64,000 nt of DNA from Periplaneta americana (taxonomy: Eukaryota > Arthropoda > Insecta > Blattodea > Blattidae), in contig NC_091122.1 in the NCBI RefSeq assembly GCF_040183065.1, positions 158,683,455-158,747,454 on the forward strand. The letters run 5' to 3'. The translations under genes were made by a program, and so were the position numbers. The notes under the pieces are model-generated. The model saw nothing but the letters and a program-made list of their open reading frames with translations, was not told the origin of the DNA and made no database searches. Positions 48,801 through 61,085 of this stretch are shown piece by piece; position 1 is the first letter of the stretch, and each line of letters begins with the position of its first letter.

Positions 48801-51800
48801 CAACTAACACTCTATATGCATTTCTGGATTCGCCCATAGGTGCTACATGCCCTGCCCATCTCAAACGTCTGGATTTAATGTTCCTAATTATGTCAAGTGA
48901 AGAATACAATGCGTGCACTTCTGTGTTGTGTAACTTTCTCCATTCTCCTGTAACTTCATCCCTCTTAGCCCCAAATATTTTCCTAAGCACCTTATTCTCA
49001 AACACCCTTAATCTCTGTTCCTCTCTCAAAGTGAGAGTCCAAGTTTCACAACCATACAGAACAACCGGTAATATAACTGTTTTATAAATACATATTTAGA
49101 CTTCTACAAACAAAATTTGATAACACAAGCTCAAGGGAAAAAATGGAACTCTCTGCATCATAATCCACAGTAAATTCCCGATTTACCACGAAAATCTTCT
49201 GTAGCTGCATTTAGATTGGCAACAGGCCATGATTGTTTGGCCAAACACCTGCATAGAATTGGAATATATCAGTCCCCTAACTGCCCATTGTGCAACTCAA
49301 ACCAAGAAATGGATTCGGAACACCTCAAAATCTGTGCTTCAGTGGCTGGCCATGATAATATCTTTGAAAAATATTGGAGTGCAAGAGGTCAAATGACTTT
49401 ATGTTCAAACGCCTGGCATTAGAAAACAACAAACAACAACATTTTACTAATGTATAGTGTATTTAGCCCTATGCCCTTTAAATACACCATAATAAACGTG
49501 TTTTGTTGTTATAAACGGAGTTCATTTAGGTTATTTCAGTTAATCGGACTGTCGTTAAACCGGCCAATTTATCCCATCAATTAGTCTGGATTAACGAGGT
49601 TTTACTGTACTTTTTATAAAAAATTGATGTCTAGTTTTAACTAATCACGTTTTGTTGTTGAAATTGGTATAGGATGAAGCAAATCAGAGAGGAGGAAAAT
49701 TGATTTTAAGGCTGAGGAAAGGATTAGCTTCGAGATGCTGGGAAAATCTCGTTCTTGCGATGCTAGGTGAACAGTTCATGGTGGGAGAGGAGATATGTGG
49801 TGCTGTCGTGTCAATAAGGTACCAGGTGAGTCACTAACAGCTTTGTTGCAACTGTAATTTGAACACCTCTTATAAAACTTGTGTGGCTGATCATGTGATA
49901 TGCCACACCTGTGGAGTAACGGTTAGCGTGTCTAGCCGCGAAACCAGGTGGCCCGGGTTCGATTCCCGGTTGGAGTTTTTTCCGGGGTTTTCCCTCAACC
50001 CAATATGAGAAATGCTGGGCAACTTTCGGTGCTGGACTCCGGACTCATTTCACCGGCATTATCACTTCCATCTCATTCAGACGCTAAATAACCTAAGCTG
50101 TTGATAAAGCGTCATAAAATAACAGACTCATGTGATATCTCTACTACAGGCCATGAAGGTAGAGGGAGGTTAAAGCACCCAGCTTTTGCAGACCGTTGGC
50201 ATTTGTAGCAATAGAGATACAACTCTTACATGTTTACCACCTTTATCCCGATCAAAATACCCCTCATTTCTCGTGAAAAACAACAACTGAATGGACTATA
50301 GTGGACTTTATGTTGTCAGCAAACAGCTGGATACATTAAGAAGATAGATTAATCCCGAAGGAAAACTTTCTGGTACCCATTTATTAGAGACTGAGTCCAC
50401 CCCAGGAAAGGATTAGGTCAATTGAAAAAATCAACAATCCCATCGGGAATTAAACCAGCAACTTCCGGCTTTGCGATGAAGTCATATTTCAAAATGTAGC
50501 AATGTGCCTTGATTTTTTTTTCTCCCCATGAAATTCCTTGTGACATGAAGAGTCCACTGCAAGAATGATGGATGTCATTTGGAATACATTTTTCAGGGGA
50601 AGCAACTGAAAGTTTGAAATGCTTAGCGCTCAAAGCTTAACTGTGATTTTCCGATCATTACTGGACAATGACTATGCCATATAACTCTGTATGTACATTC
50701 TATATATCTTAAGCTATGCATTGACAGTCTTGGTTCATTTTCGACAAGAAAGTGACATCCATCATTCTTCCAGTGGACTCTTCATATATCAATGCACTTG
50801 TATATTAATTTGTTTTTAATTATAGAATCCTTGCATTTATTCGTGTGTTATTAAGATACATCCTGAATATTGATATACATACATTGCAATATATGAAGAA
50901 ACTTTGCTGTATGTACTGTCTGATTTCAGAATTACATGAGCCTTTGAGTCTTCTTACAAGGGATTTAATTTTCTGCCTTTCACCTCCTTCTAATTTAACA
51001 ACAAAAAAACTTTTCATCTTCTGCTTTATTTGATGTTAGCCTCTATAGGCCTATATATTGAACAATTTTAAATTTTGAATTTTTTTTAATATGATTTTAA
51101 TTAAACATTTTTTGTAATGATTACAGGAAGATATAATATCTGTATGGAATAAAACAGCTTCAGATTCATCAACAACAGCACGAATACGAGACACATTACG
51201 CAGAGTTCTCAACTTGCCACCAAACACAGTTTTAGAGTACAAGACTCATAATGACAGCCTCAAGTGAGTGATTGAGTTTAGTTTCAGAAGACAGTATAAA
51301 TAAATATGAATTGGAAATTGCATAGCTATTACTGAAAAGAAATTATGGATAGGGAAGAACATAACTTAATTGTAATTGAAATACTATAGAACTCCTCTTT
51401 TACGCTTTTCAAGAGACCAGCAAAAAGGTGTAATTTGAGGGAAACAGTTTAGTGGTATTACAAAACTACAATAATTTATTTATGTGATACAAACTCGCCC
51501 ACAGAATGAATTTACATTTTTTCACTAGTTCTTTTCTTGTGAAGCCTGATATTTTGGTTTGTTTTTTTATTTTTGTTCTGCAATGACTCTATTTGTTTTT
51601 CGAGTTCATACAGATTCTCAAAAGTAGTGTCATCACCATCAGCAGCATAATAGTACATTATGCAACGAGCCTATAATGGTAGTAATTAAGACGCGAGTAT
51701 GTTTATGAAATGAGCGCAAGCGAGTTTCATAATTTTCATACAAGCGTCTTAATTACCATTATAGGCAAGTTTCATACGACTTTTTATGCTCGACCGTATT

Positions 51801-52795
51801 TCTAACTTGAAATTATTCGTAAGTATTCATGTTATTCTTATCTGACTGGGGAGCGGAACTGACCTTGTGCAATATCTCGTAAATTGTGAGATGTGCGCAG
51901 ATGCGAAAGTATTTATTTTTCCTAGAAACAAATGTCATTGACCTTAATATAATCTAGAGAGTAAAATAAAGATTAATCTTGATATAACCTTGAAATTTTT
52001 TAGACATTGAAAAACGAGATGACAAATTGAATTTATTTGAATATTATTTACAATTAACGCTAATTATTATAGTAACAGAACATAACCTTCTGCGACAGTA
52101 TTGGATTTCCAGCCTCCGTGACGTTTTGCTAGTTGTCTTTCGATTGCATATCCGAGAATAATCGATACTTGCGCTTTCATATTGCTCCAATAGTGTTTTC
52201 TGATTGGTGGAACACCTGAACTTTAATGAATAGGTGTACTTTAATGAGGTCCATTAAAGGGCTGCTACCAGGTGTATAATTACTACATTTCGGCATGGTC
52301 GAGCATAAACTCATTTAAATCACACACAACAGCGTAAAAATACGACGACATGCGTGTATCAGCAATCCTTTATTGTATTTATAAATATGCAGGTTGACAA
52401 ATGCACATATAAAAAATTCGCAAAAATGTCCATAGAATGAGATCAGTATTATAGTTGGCTGTAAAAGTACAATGCTGACGACGACATTGAAATTCATGAT
52501 CCAAGCGCATCTGCTAGATAACAAACACGCCATTTAACTTCCTAGCATGAGACGCCATTTTGTGTCCGCTCACAGCTGTGTAAATTGCGGGAAATTTTAA
52601 ATTACGCTAACATAAATGCGAGGTTTATATAACATTATGAACATATGAAAATTGAAGGGACCGAAAAATAATAATGTAAATGGCGGGAAAACGTAAAAGC
52701 TGGGTTCTACTATAGCCTATGTCTATTAGTGCAGGAATAATGTGTTATCATTTGTTTCTAGGGCCTGGAAGACAGTTCCACCTCTCAAGAGTTGA
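45825..52795 (+). CDS. eIF4E2: eIF4E2/4EHP, cap-binding translational repressor (six exons)
   Basis: Exons 45825-45844, 47476-47551, 47929-48171, 49673-49825, 51127-51263 and 52762-52795, all with GT/AG borders and consistent phase; 220 aa. It starts MSNKFDALKSSDDSGEE, matching the vertebrate eIF4E2 start MNNKFDALKDDDSG. The core includes LQYAYWLWFSRRSPG, FASVEQFWALYGHLVRP and FHLFKVGIKPMWE (W112), then GGKLILRLRKGLASRCWENL and VWNKTASDSSTTARIRDTL. Y66 (QNYDQ) sits where 4EHP has Tyr in place of the usual eIF4E cap-stacking Trp, which separates this class from eIF4E1. 4EHP binds the m7G cap without recruiting eIF4G and so represses translation with partners such as GIGYF. The last exon gives AWKTVPPLKS, unlike the human tail, so alternative 3' exons may exist. 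Confidence 0.95.
48392..49445 (+). mobile_element. RNase-H LINE fragment, interrupted by an RTE
   Basis: Starts within the RNase H domain (QLISLNKRIVFQWITSHSG, GNENVDALAKKG). It is interrupted at 48611-49088 and resumes with YKQNLIT, then SSVAAFRLATGHDCLAKHLH and SPNCPLCNSNQEMDSEHLKI, stopping at 49420-49422. The Cys/His cluster CPLC...H...C is the C-terminal zinc-knuckle-like motif of such LINEs. Similar to 38600-39335 and 37200-37995. Confidence 0.88.
48611..49088 (-). mobile_element. RTE-type LINE 3' fragment (copy 6), nested
   Basis: Minus-strand C-terminal RT tail ([39 protein letters not shown]), stop near 48628, with the tacttactta tail at 48611. The target duplication TACATACTTAGACTTCT / TACATATTTAGACTTCT (48594-48610, 49089-49105) matches at 16 of 17 positions. 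Confidence 0.95.
49902..50127 (+). mobile_element. tRNA-derived SINE in eIF4E2 intron 4
   Basis: Head with 'taacggttagcgtgtctagc' (A-box-like) and CCCGGGTTCGATTCCCGG (T-arm/B box). The body 'ggttttccctcaaccc...tcattcagacgctaaataacc' ends 'gcgtcataaaataa'. The target duplication TCATGTGATAT is perfect (49891-49901, 50128-50138). Confidence 0.95.
51650..52309. mobile_element. Palindrome-bearing repeat, copy 2 (eIF4E2 intron 5)
   Basis: Same start (atagtacattatgcaacg), same double hairpin (inner ATGAAAT-GAGCGCAAGCGA-GTTTCAT at 51715-51740) and same end (ggtcgagcataaa) as 39625-40306. The hairpin is kept although the rest of the sequence has diverged and lost short segments. Confidence 0.8.
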
Positions 52796-53395
52796 ACGGC
52801 TGGACCCTTCAAGCTCTCGTTAATACAGTTATTAAATCTATAAGAAGACGTGTATGGTGTGATGAGATGCAAGTTCCAGATTTATATAGAAATTACCTCT
52901 AAACAATATTATTTAAACCTCACACTTTGGTACACTTCCAACAGATTTCCACGTGTGCTTTTCTAACCAGTAAAATTCAGAGCAGCTCGAAACCTCGACA
53001 TGTTTCACTTGATATCTTGTTAAAATCTGAATTTCCAACAAAATTCATTGTGGGAGAAAGTGATAGTGTTTATTACTCAGTTTTCAACCAGGAATCTGCA
53101 TGGTTACTGGAGTGAAGGTGCATTTTCTATTGGGCTCCATGATATAGTACAAAGTGCTAGTTGGGCCAAGGAGTTTTGACTAGAGAAAACTTTCATTTGA
53201 TATTTGGAGTTTCGTATTGATGCACTTTGCTCGGTTAAAGATACAGATTCGCCATTGTGCACATTTAATGTTGCTTTTTTTCTTAATAAAATGCATCATA
53301 TGGAATAAATGTGAACATGGAAATAATGCTGGCTTGTAATGTGTATAAACCAAGTTTGTGATATCTCGCAATAAAATTGGTTTAGAGGTATTGTC
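52796..53395 (+). other. eIF4E2 3' untranslated region with poly(A) signal
   Basis: Follows the TGA at 52793-52795. An AATAAA at 53370-53375 is a plausible polyadenylation signal about 575 nt downstream. The plus frame at 52927-53115 is short and unlike any domain I know. The extent is inferred. Confidence 0.55.
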
Positions 53396-54844
53396 CTAAT
53401 GGTGTTTATTATTGAAATATTCATTTAACCTTTCCACTCTATTCACAATTCCTGCAGGAAGCATTAATCATCTGGGCAAATCAAAGCTAAGAGAACAACA
53501 CTCTGCTGTCTCTGAACACTAGGCTAGTAATTATATTGTCAGTTCTCGAGGTTCCACGACATTACATTCTGACATGATCTTTTGTGCGAGATCGTGCGTA
53601 TTTGCTTGGTTTCTGCACAAAACCAATCCGCGGAAAGTCTAAAATACCACATTCAGTATTCCCAAACTAACACACATAACAATTTCCCTCTTCTTACCGC
53701 TTAAGTGACATATTGATTTTACTGCTTTAGGCTTTTAACATATTATTTTTAGAGACGTTCAGTATAGTAATAATTATAAATTGGAAACTTACCACTGCAA
53801 TTTCACCTAAATTGCACTGTTATTATTGTTTTTAAATATTTGCAAAAATTAAGTAAACTCTACAACTCCACTAAAGTTATTGCATTCGTGATGCAAGTAA
53901 CATTAAGGAAGCCGTGAAAAAAATCAACAAGATTCCAGACGCATCATAGACTGGGGGGGAAAAAAAAGACCCGTATATCACGGCCTGCTGGAGTATAGTA
54001 AACACAGAAAACATTTTACAGCAACAATGTTGAAGATATTTTTGTTTTGCAAATTTGCCGTCATTGAACAGAAACCAAGATGGAGATTTCATTGCAGCTA
54101 ATTAGAAATTCCTTTTTCAGGTATGTAATAAACGATCTTTGCACAAAATAATGTACGATACACGAGCAGTTATGTTTTCTTTCAATTCTCGGAAATTAAA
54201 AAAGCTCAACTACGTTTCGCTTTTTCAAACTTTCCCTCGAACATGAAAACTTCAACAAACCACTCTTGTAACACATATTACTATTGCATAACTAGTGAAT
54301 TATTTATTTAAAGGGAATTGGGAATCTTAACATGAATTTCAGAGCAGTTACTCAAAATATACTCCATTATGTTCTATATACATGCTGTAGTAATGTGCCC
54401 AGAATTTCTGAAACTCAAAATGGGAAAATTACTAGTTGTGCACTTGTGTTCAAAGATATCTGACTTCTAATTTTCTGATTGTGTAAGTGAAGTGGGAGAG
54501 GGAAGCTTCTCTTCTTCACTACACTTCCACTTGCAGGTAGCTAGCTCTCTTATCTCTGCCATAAGATTCTTACTATAAGCTATGGCACACACAAGCATTT
54601 GGTTTCAAGAGATAAATGATATGTAACAGTAACAGCAGTTTACCACTAAACCTACTTTTTTTTTTTTTTTTACAATCATTAGAGGGGGATGAAATTTAAA
54701 AATTTTTTAATGCGGATATATTTATGTATTATTGGCGATACTGACTGTTATCTTCGCCATCTATTCATAGAAGTAACAACTAAATAAGCCACACTTATAT
54801 GAACAAATTATAATCACTATCAGTTAGTAGGGTAAGGTACCTTT
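53396..54844. other. No gene recognised
   Basis: 1.4 kb without transposon ends or recognisable coding sequence; poly-T run at 54656-54670. Confidence 0.5.
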
Positions 54845-55065
54845 GAATGCCGGTTAGCGCGTCTAGCCGCGAAACCAGGTTCGATTCCCGGTTGAGGCAA
54901 GTTAGCTGGTTGAGTTTTTTCCAGGTTTTCCCTCAACCCAATGAGCAAAATGCTGGGTAATTTTCAGTGTTGGACCCCAGACTCACTTCACCGGCATTAT
55001 CACCTTCATCTCATTCAGACGCTAAATAGCCTAAGATGTTGATAAAGCGTCATAAAATAACCTAA
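54845..55065 (+). mobile_element. tRNA-derived SINE
   Basis: Same family as 49902-50127: head 'gccggttagcgcgtctagcc' with GGTTCGATTCCCGG, body to 'gataaagcgtcataaaataa'. CTTTGAA on both sides is a possible short target duplication. A 9-bp deletion lies in the tRNA part before the B box. Confidence 0.88.
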
Positions 55066-55829
55066 AATAGAATTTAAAAAAATCTTTGAACGCAGTGTAC
55101 TACAGCTTTGCAGAAAACTTCCTTTCCCAATCGTACAATATTCAGCATCACAAACAGAAATTCGATTTTCTAATTTTAAAATAATGTAAACACAATGTAA
55201 ATATTAACTATTTAAAATTTATCATATAAGTCTTACCTCTAATTGAGGTTATGGCTGATATGTACATCTATTATCAGGCAGTACATCTCACTTGACAATA
55301 TGTGTCAGAGGAAGAACAATTGTTTGTATGCATCTGAAGTCTGATTAGTGGAATATGTAGCGAGTCAGTGATGTATGCATTGGAGGGGGAAAGGAACTGG
55401 TCACCCTACCTATCTCTAGGCCTAGTTGCCTCGTAAGTGGTGCCTTGTTGGTATCACTTGTGAGGTTCAGGCCTGTCTTCGGACAGTTTACTAAACAAAC
55501 AAAAACATATAAGTCTATATAACAGAATAACAAAATAGAGCAACATAATTTCATTACATTACTCGTAAGATGGAATTACAGCATACTCATTAGTCACAAT
55601 ACTCTTGTTGGGTATATTTTTCTGGTGAATGAATTACTGTAAGAAACTTCTTATTTTCCTTCAAGAAATGGAAGAAGTCAAGGAAACAGTATTTGAAATT
55701 GAATTTGGTAATTTACGATTCCTTCAATATGTCAACTTTCAGTTATATTTTCTCTGATGTTCATATTTTATTCATTCTGGCAAAATCTCTTTCAGTAGAA
55801 GCATTGATTTCCCATATGGCTAAGTCATT
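55066..55829. other. No gene recognised
   Basis: No supported feature; short frames only. Confidence 0.45.
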
Positions 55830-55837
55830 TTCTACAG

Positions 55838-56161
55838 CAGCTGTGGCGAAAATGTGATTCGCGAGCACATTGTGGCTCGCAATGATAGCTATGCATTTCT
55901 CTTGCTTCCTACCTTCCCCAACCCCCACCCTCTCACTAATTGGATTCAAATTCCGTTCCATTTGTATTTGTGTCTGACCTGCGAGTGGCGTATCGTCGCA
56001 ATGTCTCTCTCGAAACCATGTACCTCTACAAAAACAAAAAGTTTCAAGTAGGATGAGAATATTAGCCTAAATGTATGATTTGTTCACAAGTATTATGAGG
56101 AAAACGGTTGTATAACATAAAACGGCATTATATTACATGTCACTCATGAAACATTAAAGGT

Positions 56162-56216
<55 letters not shown>

Positions 56217-56762
56217 TGTATTGTTAGATCTTCAATTTAAACTCACAGATTTACAATGTGATGTTAAATGAAAGCTAGATGTAAGGACTTGACAAATGTT
56301 GAACTTTTCAAATCTTTGCCAAAAAATAAATATCTGAAGCATCGTTCTTTCGCTTGCTCTGTTGAAGCCATGTTTGCTACAACTTACGTTTGTGAAAAAT
56401 TATTTTCAACAATGAAAATAGGAAAAACCAAATTTAGATCACGACTGATGACAAATACCTTTGTGATCAACTACGACTGGCAGTAAGTGACACAATTCCT
56501 CATTTTTAAAATCTGTCGCAGAGACATTCTGAAAACAGTTAATTTCAGATTGTGATAATGTGTCCTATGTTTTCTTGTTCATTTCTTTCTTCGTTACACG
56601 TACTAAACATTAGTTTGTAGCCTTTTACTTTATAAAATTATATTTAAGTGCTAGATGTAAGGAAAATGAAAAGCCGTTAATAAGTCAGACAGTTGCTTCA
56701 CTTCCCCTTAGGGTGCAGGTTACACAGTGGCTCGGCGCACGATCACATTTTCGCCACGGCTG
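55838..56762 (+). mobile_element. Non-autonomous hAT, internal-deletion derivative (copy 2)
   Basis: Ends CAGCTGTGGCGAAAATGTG and CATTTTCGCCACGGCTG. Flanking octamers TTCTACAG (55830-55837) and TTCTACAA (56763-56770) differ at one position. Same layout as 1185-2107: BED remnant, an (ATT)n tract (56166-56215) at the same point, then the C-terminal ELFKSLPKNKYLKHRSFAC, VCEKLFSTMKIGKTKF. Extra sequence near 56620-56710 replaces the region that differs in copy 1. Confidence 0.9.
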
Positions 56763-56770
56763 TTCTACAA

Positions 56771-57882
56771 TTTCAGTAATGTTTCTAAATGACAGAATGT
56801 TGAAAGCAGAAATTCTATTTCTACCCATCTCGTACAGACGTCTTTCTCCTCTATTCTATTAAGTCACTTAGCACTACTAAATTAATTTACATAAACAAAT
56901 TCACTGAACATGGCTTTGTCACCAATGTTGGAATCGCCAGAAACATTTATAATGGTATCTGTCTATACAAATTTCAGCATCATTCCATTTTGGGATATTG
57001 TTCAGCAAGATTCGTTTTTGCATTTTCCAAGAAAACTGGACAAATAAACATCCCAACGAGTGCCGTCAAGATACCATGACAGGTTTGAAAATGGCATTAT
57101 CCTGTTAATAACAGAATGTCTGGGCCCTGATGTAAGATTTTACTAATATTATTAGAATAAATTTACAAGTTACAAATTACTAATACTATTAATTTCTGTT
57201 GTAAAATACCCATCAGTTTACCTATATTATTAGTGATTTTTGCTAGAAAAATTTTACAAATTACACGTTCATCAGAGAACCATATGCATATCACGACCTC
57301 TTGGATTAAAACTGTATATACCAGTACCAATGATAATCATGATGGGAACTACGTATAATAATCTCTATGGCAGTGAGTGTAAATATCGCGGAAATTAAAA
57401 AGTAAACAGTTGTGGCTAAATCTTTTGCAATGGGGAAAAGAGAAGAGCAACGAAAACTCAAATTTTGCTTATGAAACAAAATTAAATGTAAAAAATCAAT
57501 AGTTTTGGCCGATTTAGCGACACTTTACATTTGATCTACAGTAAAAACGTACCTGATGGGACGTTTTTGTTTACATTCTCCTGTCGCAAGTCTTGCAGAG
57601 TGGATGACTGGAGTTACACTCACCCTCACTGTGGAGCAATAACCTCAAGGAGCACTGCTACTCTTCCCAGCATTGCAACATATTACATTTCGTATTCTCA
57701 AAATTACTGGATGTATCAAAAAACTTATTTGACAAAACTTGTTCACATTGACTTGATCTATTACTTCTGTGAATGAATGTAATTAGATTCCTTTTCAACC
57801 TGTATGTCCTTTGTCTTGTCTTGATTGTGATTTAGTACAATGCTGACAACATAAGCACGGAGCCCCAGTAATCAAACCATTT
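56771..57882. other. No gene recognised
   Basis: 1.1 kb AT-rich; the plus frame at 57531-57776 has no domain features. Confidence 0.5.
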
Positions 57883-57884
57883 AT

Positions 57885-58903
57885 ACAGGGTGATTCACGA
57901 GGAAAGGTCAAACATTTAGAATACGATATTTTAGGCCATTTTCAGTGAAAAAGTTCATATGAACATAGGTCCGTTTTCGAACAATGGCGGAGCTAGATGC
58001 ATTTTTTTGGTAAAACGTCTCGCCCCATTGTGAATCAGATATTACCACATGCTGCTGACGTGAGACGAGGCATGAGACAAGGTCAAGGTCGCAATGAATG
58101 ACGTAACATTGGAATCTGCATTGTGAACGATGTAGATAAGAGGAAGAAACCGGGTGGTGGGGCATTACAAATGTCCGATCACCTGCCCTTGCCTGATGTA
58201 AAGACACAGAACCCGCAGATAACACAATTAGCCTACACTATCATCAATTCACAGCAGTCCAGTCAGCTACCTACAGTACAGTAGTTATACAGGTACAGTT
58301 ATTGGAAGTGTTAAGTTGTGTTTTTCAAGATACCTTATAAATTTTCGACTACAGAATACGCTGATATTGTGTAAGTTTATGGTTTGTGTGATGGAAGTTC
58401 CTTGCGTGCCATCACTGAATATGAACGACGCTTTCCAAACAAAAGGGTACCATATCGAAGAGTACTTACTGTCTATAGGGTTGGATGAAACACTTGGTAT
58501 AGCACAGGAAGGGGGAAACGAGCGAGGCACTAATCGACCGTATTTTGGATGCGGCATAAAGAACAGTTACGTGCAACTCTCCCATGCAATGAGCGCGATT
58601 CACGCCCGAGCACAACAGTGCATTGAAGCAGAAGAAAGTACCTTTGAAAATGTGCGAAAACATCGACACCGATGTCTAGAATATTAGGTATGTATTCATA
58701 CGTGAATACAAACTTTAAATTTGTTCGTTATCTGTCTCTAAATGCAAGTTAGTAAAATGGAATCTTAGAAGTCTTTGTGAAATCAAAGAGCCATATCTCC
58801 GTAACCATTCGAAAACGGACCTATATTCATATGAACTTTTTGACTCAGAATGACTTCAGAATTCACATCCTAAATTTTTTACCTTTCCTCGTGAATCACC
58901 CTG
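57885..58903 (+). mobile_element. Mariner-like element, deletion derivative
   Basis: Inverted ends CAGGGTGATTCACGAGGAAA and its near inverse (TTTCCTCGTGAATCACCCTG), with TA on both sides (57883-57884, 58904-58905). The inner ends also pair ('tccgttttcgaa' / 'ttcgaaaacgga'). The plus strand encodes a DUF4817 start (YKFSTTEYADIV, VYGLCDGSSLRAITEYERRF, PNKRVPYRRVLT), then in other frames a short C-terminal piece. The catalytic domain is missing. Confidence 0.9.
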
Positions 58904-58905
58904 TA

Positions 58906-59491
58906 TTTAAAAAATTTATTTTTAATACAATACTAAATTCATTAGCCCATTTCTTATACAAATATATTATTTTCAGTTTTAACGACCTGACTTCACAATC
59001 GCAATGTGTGCTAACTTCTGCAGGATATATATTTGAATCGTGTAATTTTTATTTTATTATTCAGCATTCACTTTATATGTCCATGTCATATACAATCTAG
59101 TTTTAAATATTTTAATATGTAATCAACATGTAGCCTATCATAGCCATAATATATTCTTGTATTTTTACGTTTTCTGAAGATGGCAGTTTATGCTGAAAGC
59201 GTTTAACACTGACGGACATACCTATTCAGTTATTGTAATTATAGTAAGTTTTGCTACACTATTACTATCAGACGACATTCTGCAAGTGAAATCCTAGTGA
59301 ACTGTTGAGTCCTCCCTGTATGTCAATGTTGTACACATACCCTCTAGCTCGCATTTTTTTTCTCACCTACAGAACCATTTCCTTTTTACTCAATTCAAAA
59401 ACTGAAAACCACTATTGATAGTGTACTAGGCTGAAAATTCTCACAATACTGAGGATGGAGTGTACAAAGGTTCGAATTCATTGAACATATA
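58906..59491. other. No gene recognised
   Basis: No supported feature. Confidence 0.4.
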
Positions 59492-59503
59492 ATAATGATC
59501 TTA

Positions 59504-60813
59504 CTTACTTACTTACTGGCTTTTAAGGAACCCGGAGGTTCATTGCCGCCCTCACATAAGCCCGCCATAGGTCTCTATCCTGAGCAAGATTAATCCAGTC
59601 TCTACCATCATATCCCACCTCCCTCAAATCCATTTTAATATAATCTTCCCACCTACGTCTCGGCCTCCCAAAGGTCTTTTTCCCTCCGGCCTCCCAACAC
59701 TCTATATGCATTTCTGGATTCGCCCATACGTGCTACATGTCCTGCCCATCTCAAACGTCTTGATTTAATGTTCCTAATTATGTCAGGTGAAGAATACAAT
59801 GCGTGCAGTTCTGTGTTGTGTAACTTTCTCCATTCTCCTGTAACTTCATCCCTCTTGGCCTCAAAATATTTTCCTGAGAACCTTATTCTCAAACACTCTT
59901 AACCTATGTTCCTCTCTCAAAGTGAGAGTCCAAGTTTCACAACCATAAAGAACAACCGGTAATATAACTGTTTTATAAATTCTAACTTTCAGATTTTTTG
60001 ACAGCAGATTGGATGGTAAAAGCTTCTCAACCGAATAATAACAGGCATTTCCCATATTTATTCTGCGTTTAATTTCCTTCCGAGTGTCATTTATGTTTGT
60101 TACTGTTGCTCCAAGATATTTGAATTTTTCCACCTCTTCGAAAGATAAATCTCCAATATTTACACTTCCATTTCGTACAATATTCTGGTCATGAGACATA
60201 ATCATATGCTTAGTCTTTTCGGGATTTACTTCCAACCCTATCGCTTTACTTGCTTCAACTAGAATTTTCGCGTTTTCCCTAATCGTTTGTAGATTTTCTC
60301 CTAGCATATTCACGTCATCCGCATAGACAAGAAGCTGATGTAACCCATTCAACTCCAAACCCTGTCTATTATCCTGAACTTTCCTAATGGCATATTCTAG
60401 AGCGAAGTTAAAAAGTAAAGGTGATAGTGCATCTCCCTGCTTTAGCCCGCAGTGTATTGGAAAAGCATCAGATAGAAACTGACCTATACGGACTCTGCTG
60501 TAAGTTTCACTAAGACACATTTTAATTAATCGAACTAGTTTCTTGGGAATACCAAATTCAATAAGAATATTATATAAAACTTCTCTCTTAACCGAGTCAT
60601 ACGCCTTTCTGAAATCTATGAATAACTGATGTACTGTACCCTTATACTCCAATTTTTTCTCCAATATCTGTCGAATACAAAAAATCTGATCAATAGTCGA
60701 TCTATTACGCCTAAAACCACACTGATGATCCCCAATAATTTCATCTACATATGGAGTTAATCTTCTCAAAAGGATATTCAACAAAATTTTGTACAACGTC
60801 AACAAAAGTGACG
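59504..60813 (-). mobile_element. RTE-type LINE, 5'-truncated (copy 7)
   Basis: The minus frame from the 5' truncation at 60813 encodes [69 protein letters not shown] and YADDVN. It is shifted near 59865 and again near 59690 before the C-terminal stop at 59523. The target duplication ATAATGATCTTA is perfect (59492-59503, 60814-60825). It reaches furthest 5' of the seven copies. Confidence 0.95.
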
Positions 60814-61085
60814 ATAATGATCTTAATGATCTTACCATTTTAAAATACCTGTTGTATTTGTTAGTTGGCTGTCATCCTAGTTCAGTGCTGTATCTTCAGA
60901 GATAGCGGGAAAAGGTAGGATTTTACAAATTTAATAACCACAAATAGATCGGAAAATTGTAGATGTAATCAACTCCAGCAACATAGGTACATGAAATTGG
61001 ACAATTCCTCAAATAGATGTGCAAGTTAATAATATTGTAAAATAAAAATACCTCGCATTTTCAGAACTACCATATCATTAATAAC

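Larger units (their letters stand above)
48238..49607. mobile_element. Tigger/pogo-like element in eIF4E2 intron 3
   Basis: The left end CAGTAAAACCTTGATAAGC and the right end inverted CAGTAAAACCTCGTTAATCC are typical Tigger-type termini. TA lies on both sides (48236-48237, 49608-49609). The inner right part ('ccggccaattta', 'gactgtcgttaaa') also fits Tigger ends. A 22-A tract lies at 48280. No transposase is left. LINE insertions fill the centre. Confidence 0.85.

Noticed and set aside
52927-53115. 62-codon frame downstream of eIF4E2
   Set aside because: Lies in the inferred 3' UTR; no domain or splice evidence.
58285-58557. 90-codon minus-strand frame
   Set aside because: Antisense to the DUF4817 remnant of the mariner-like element.
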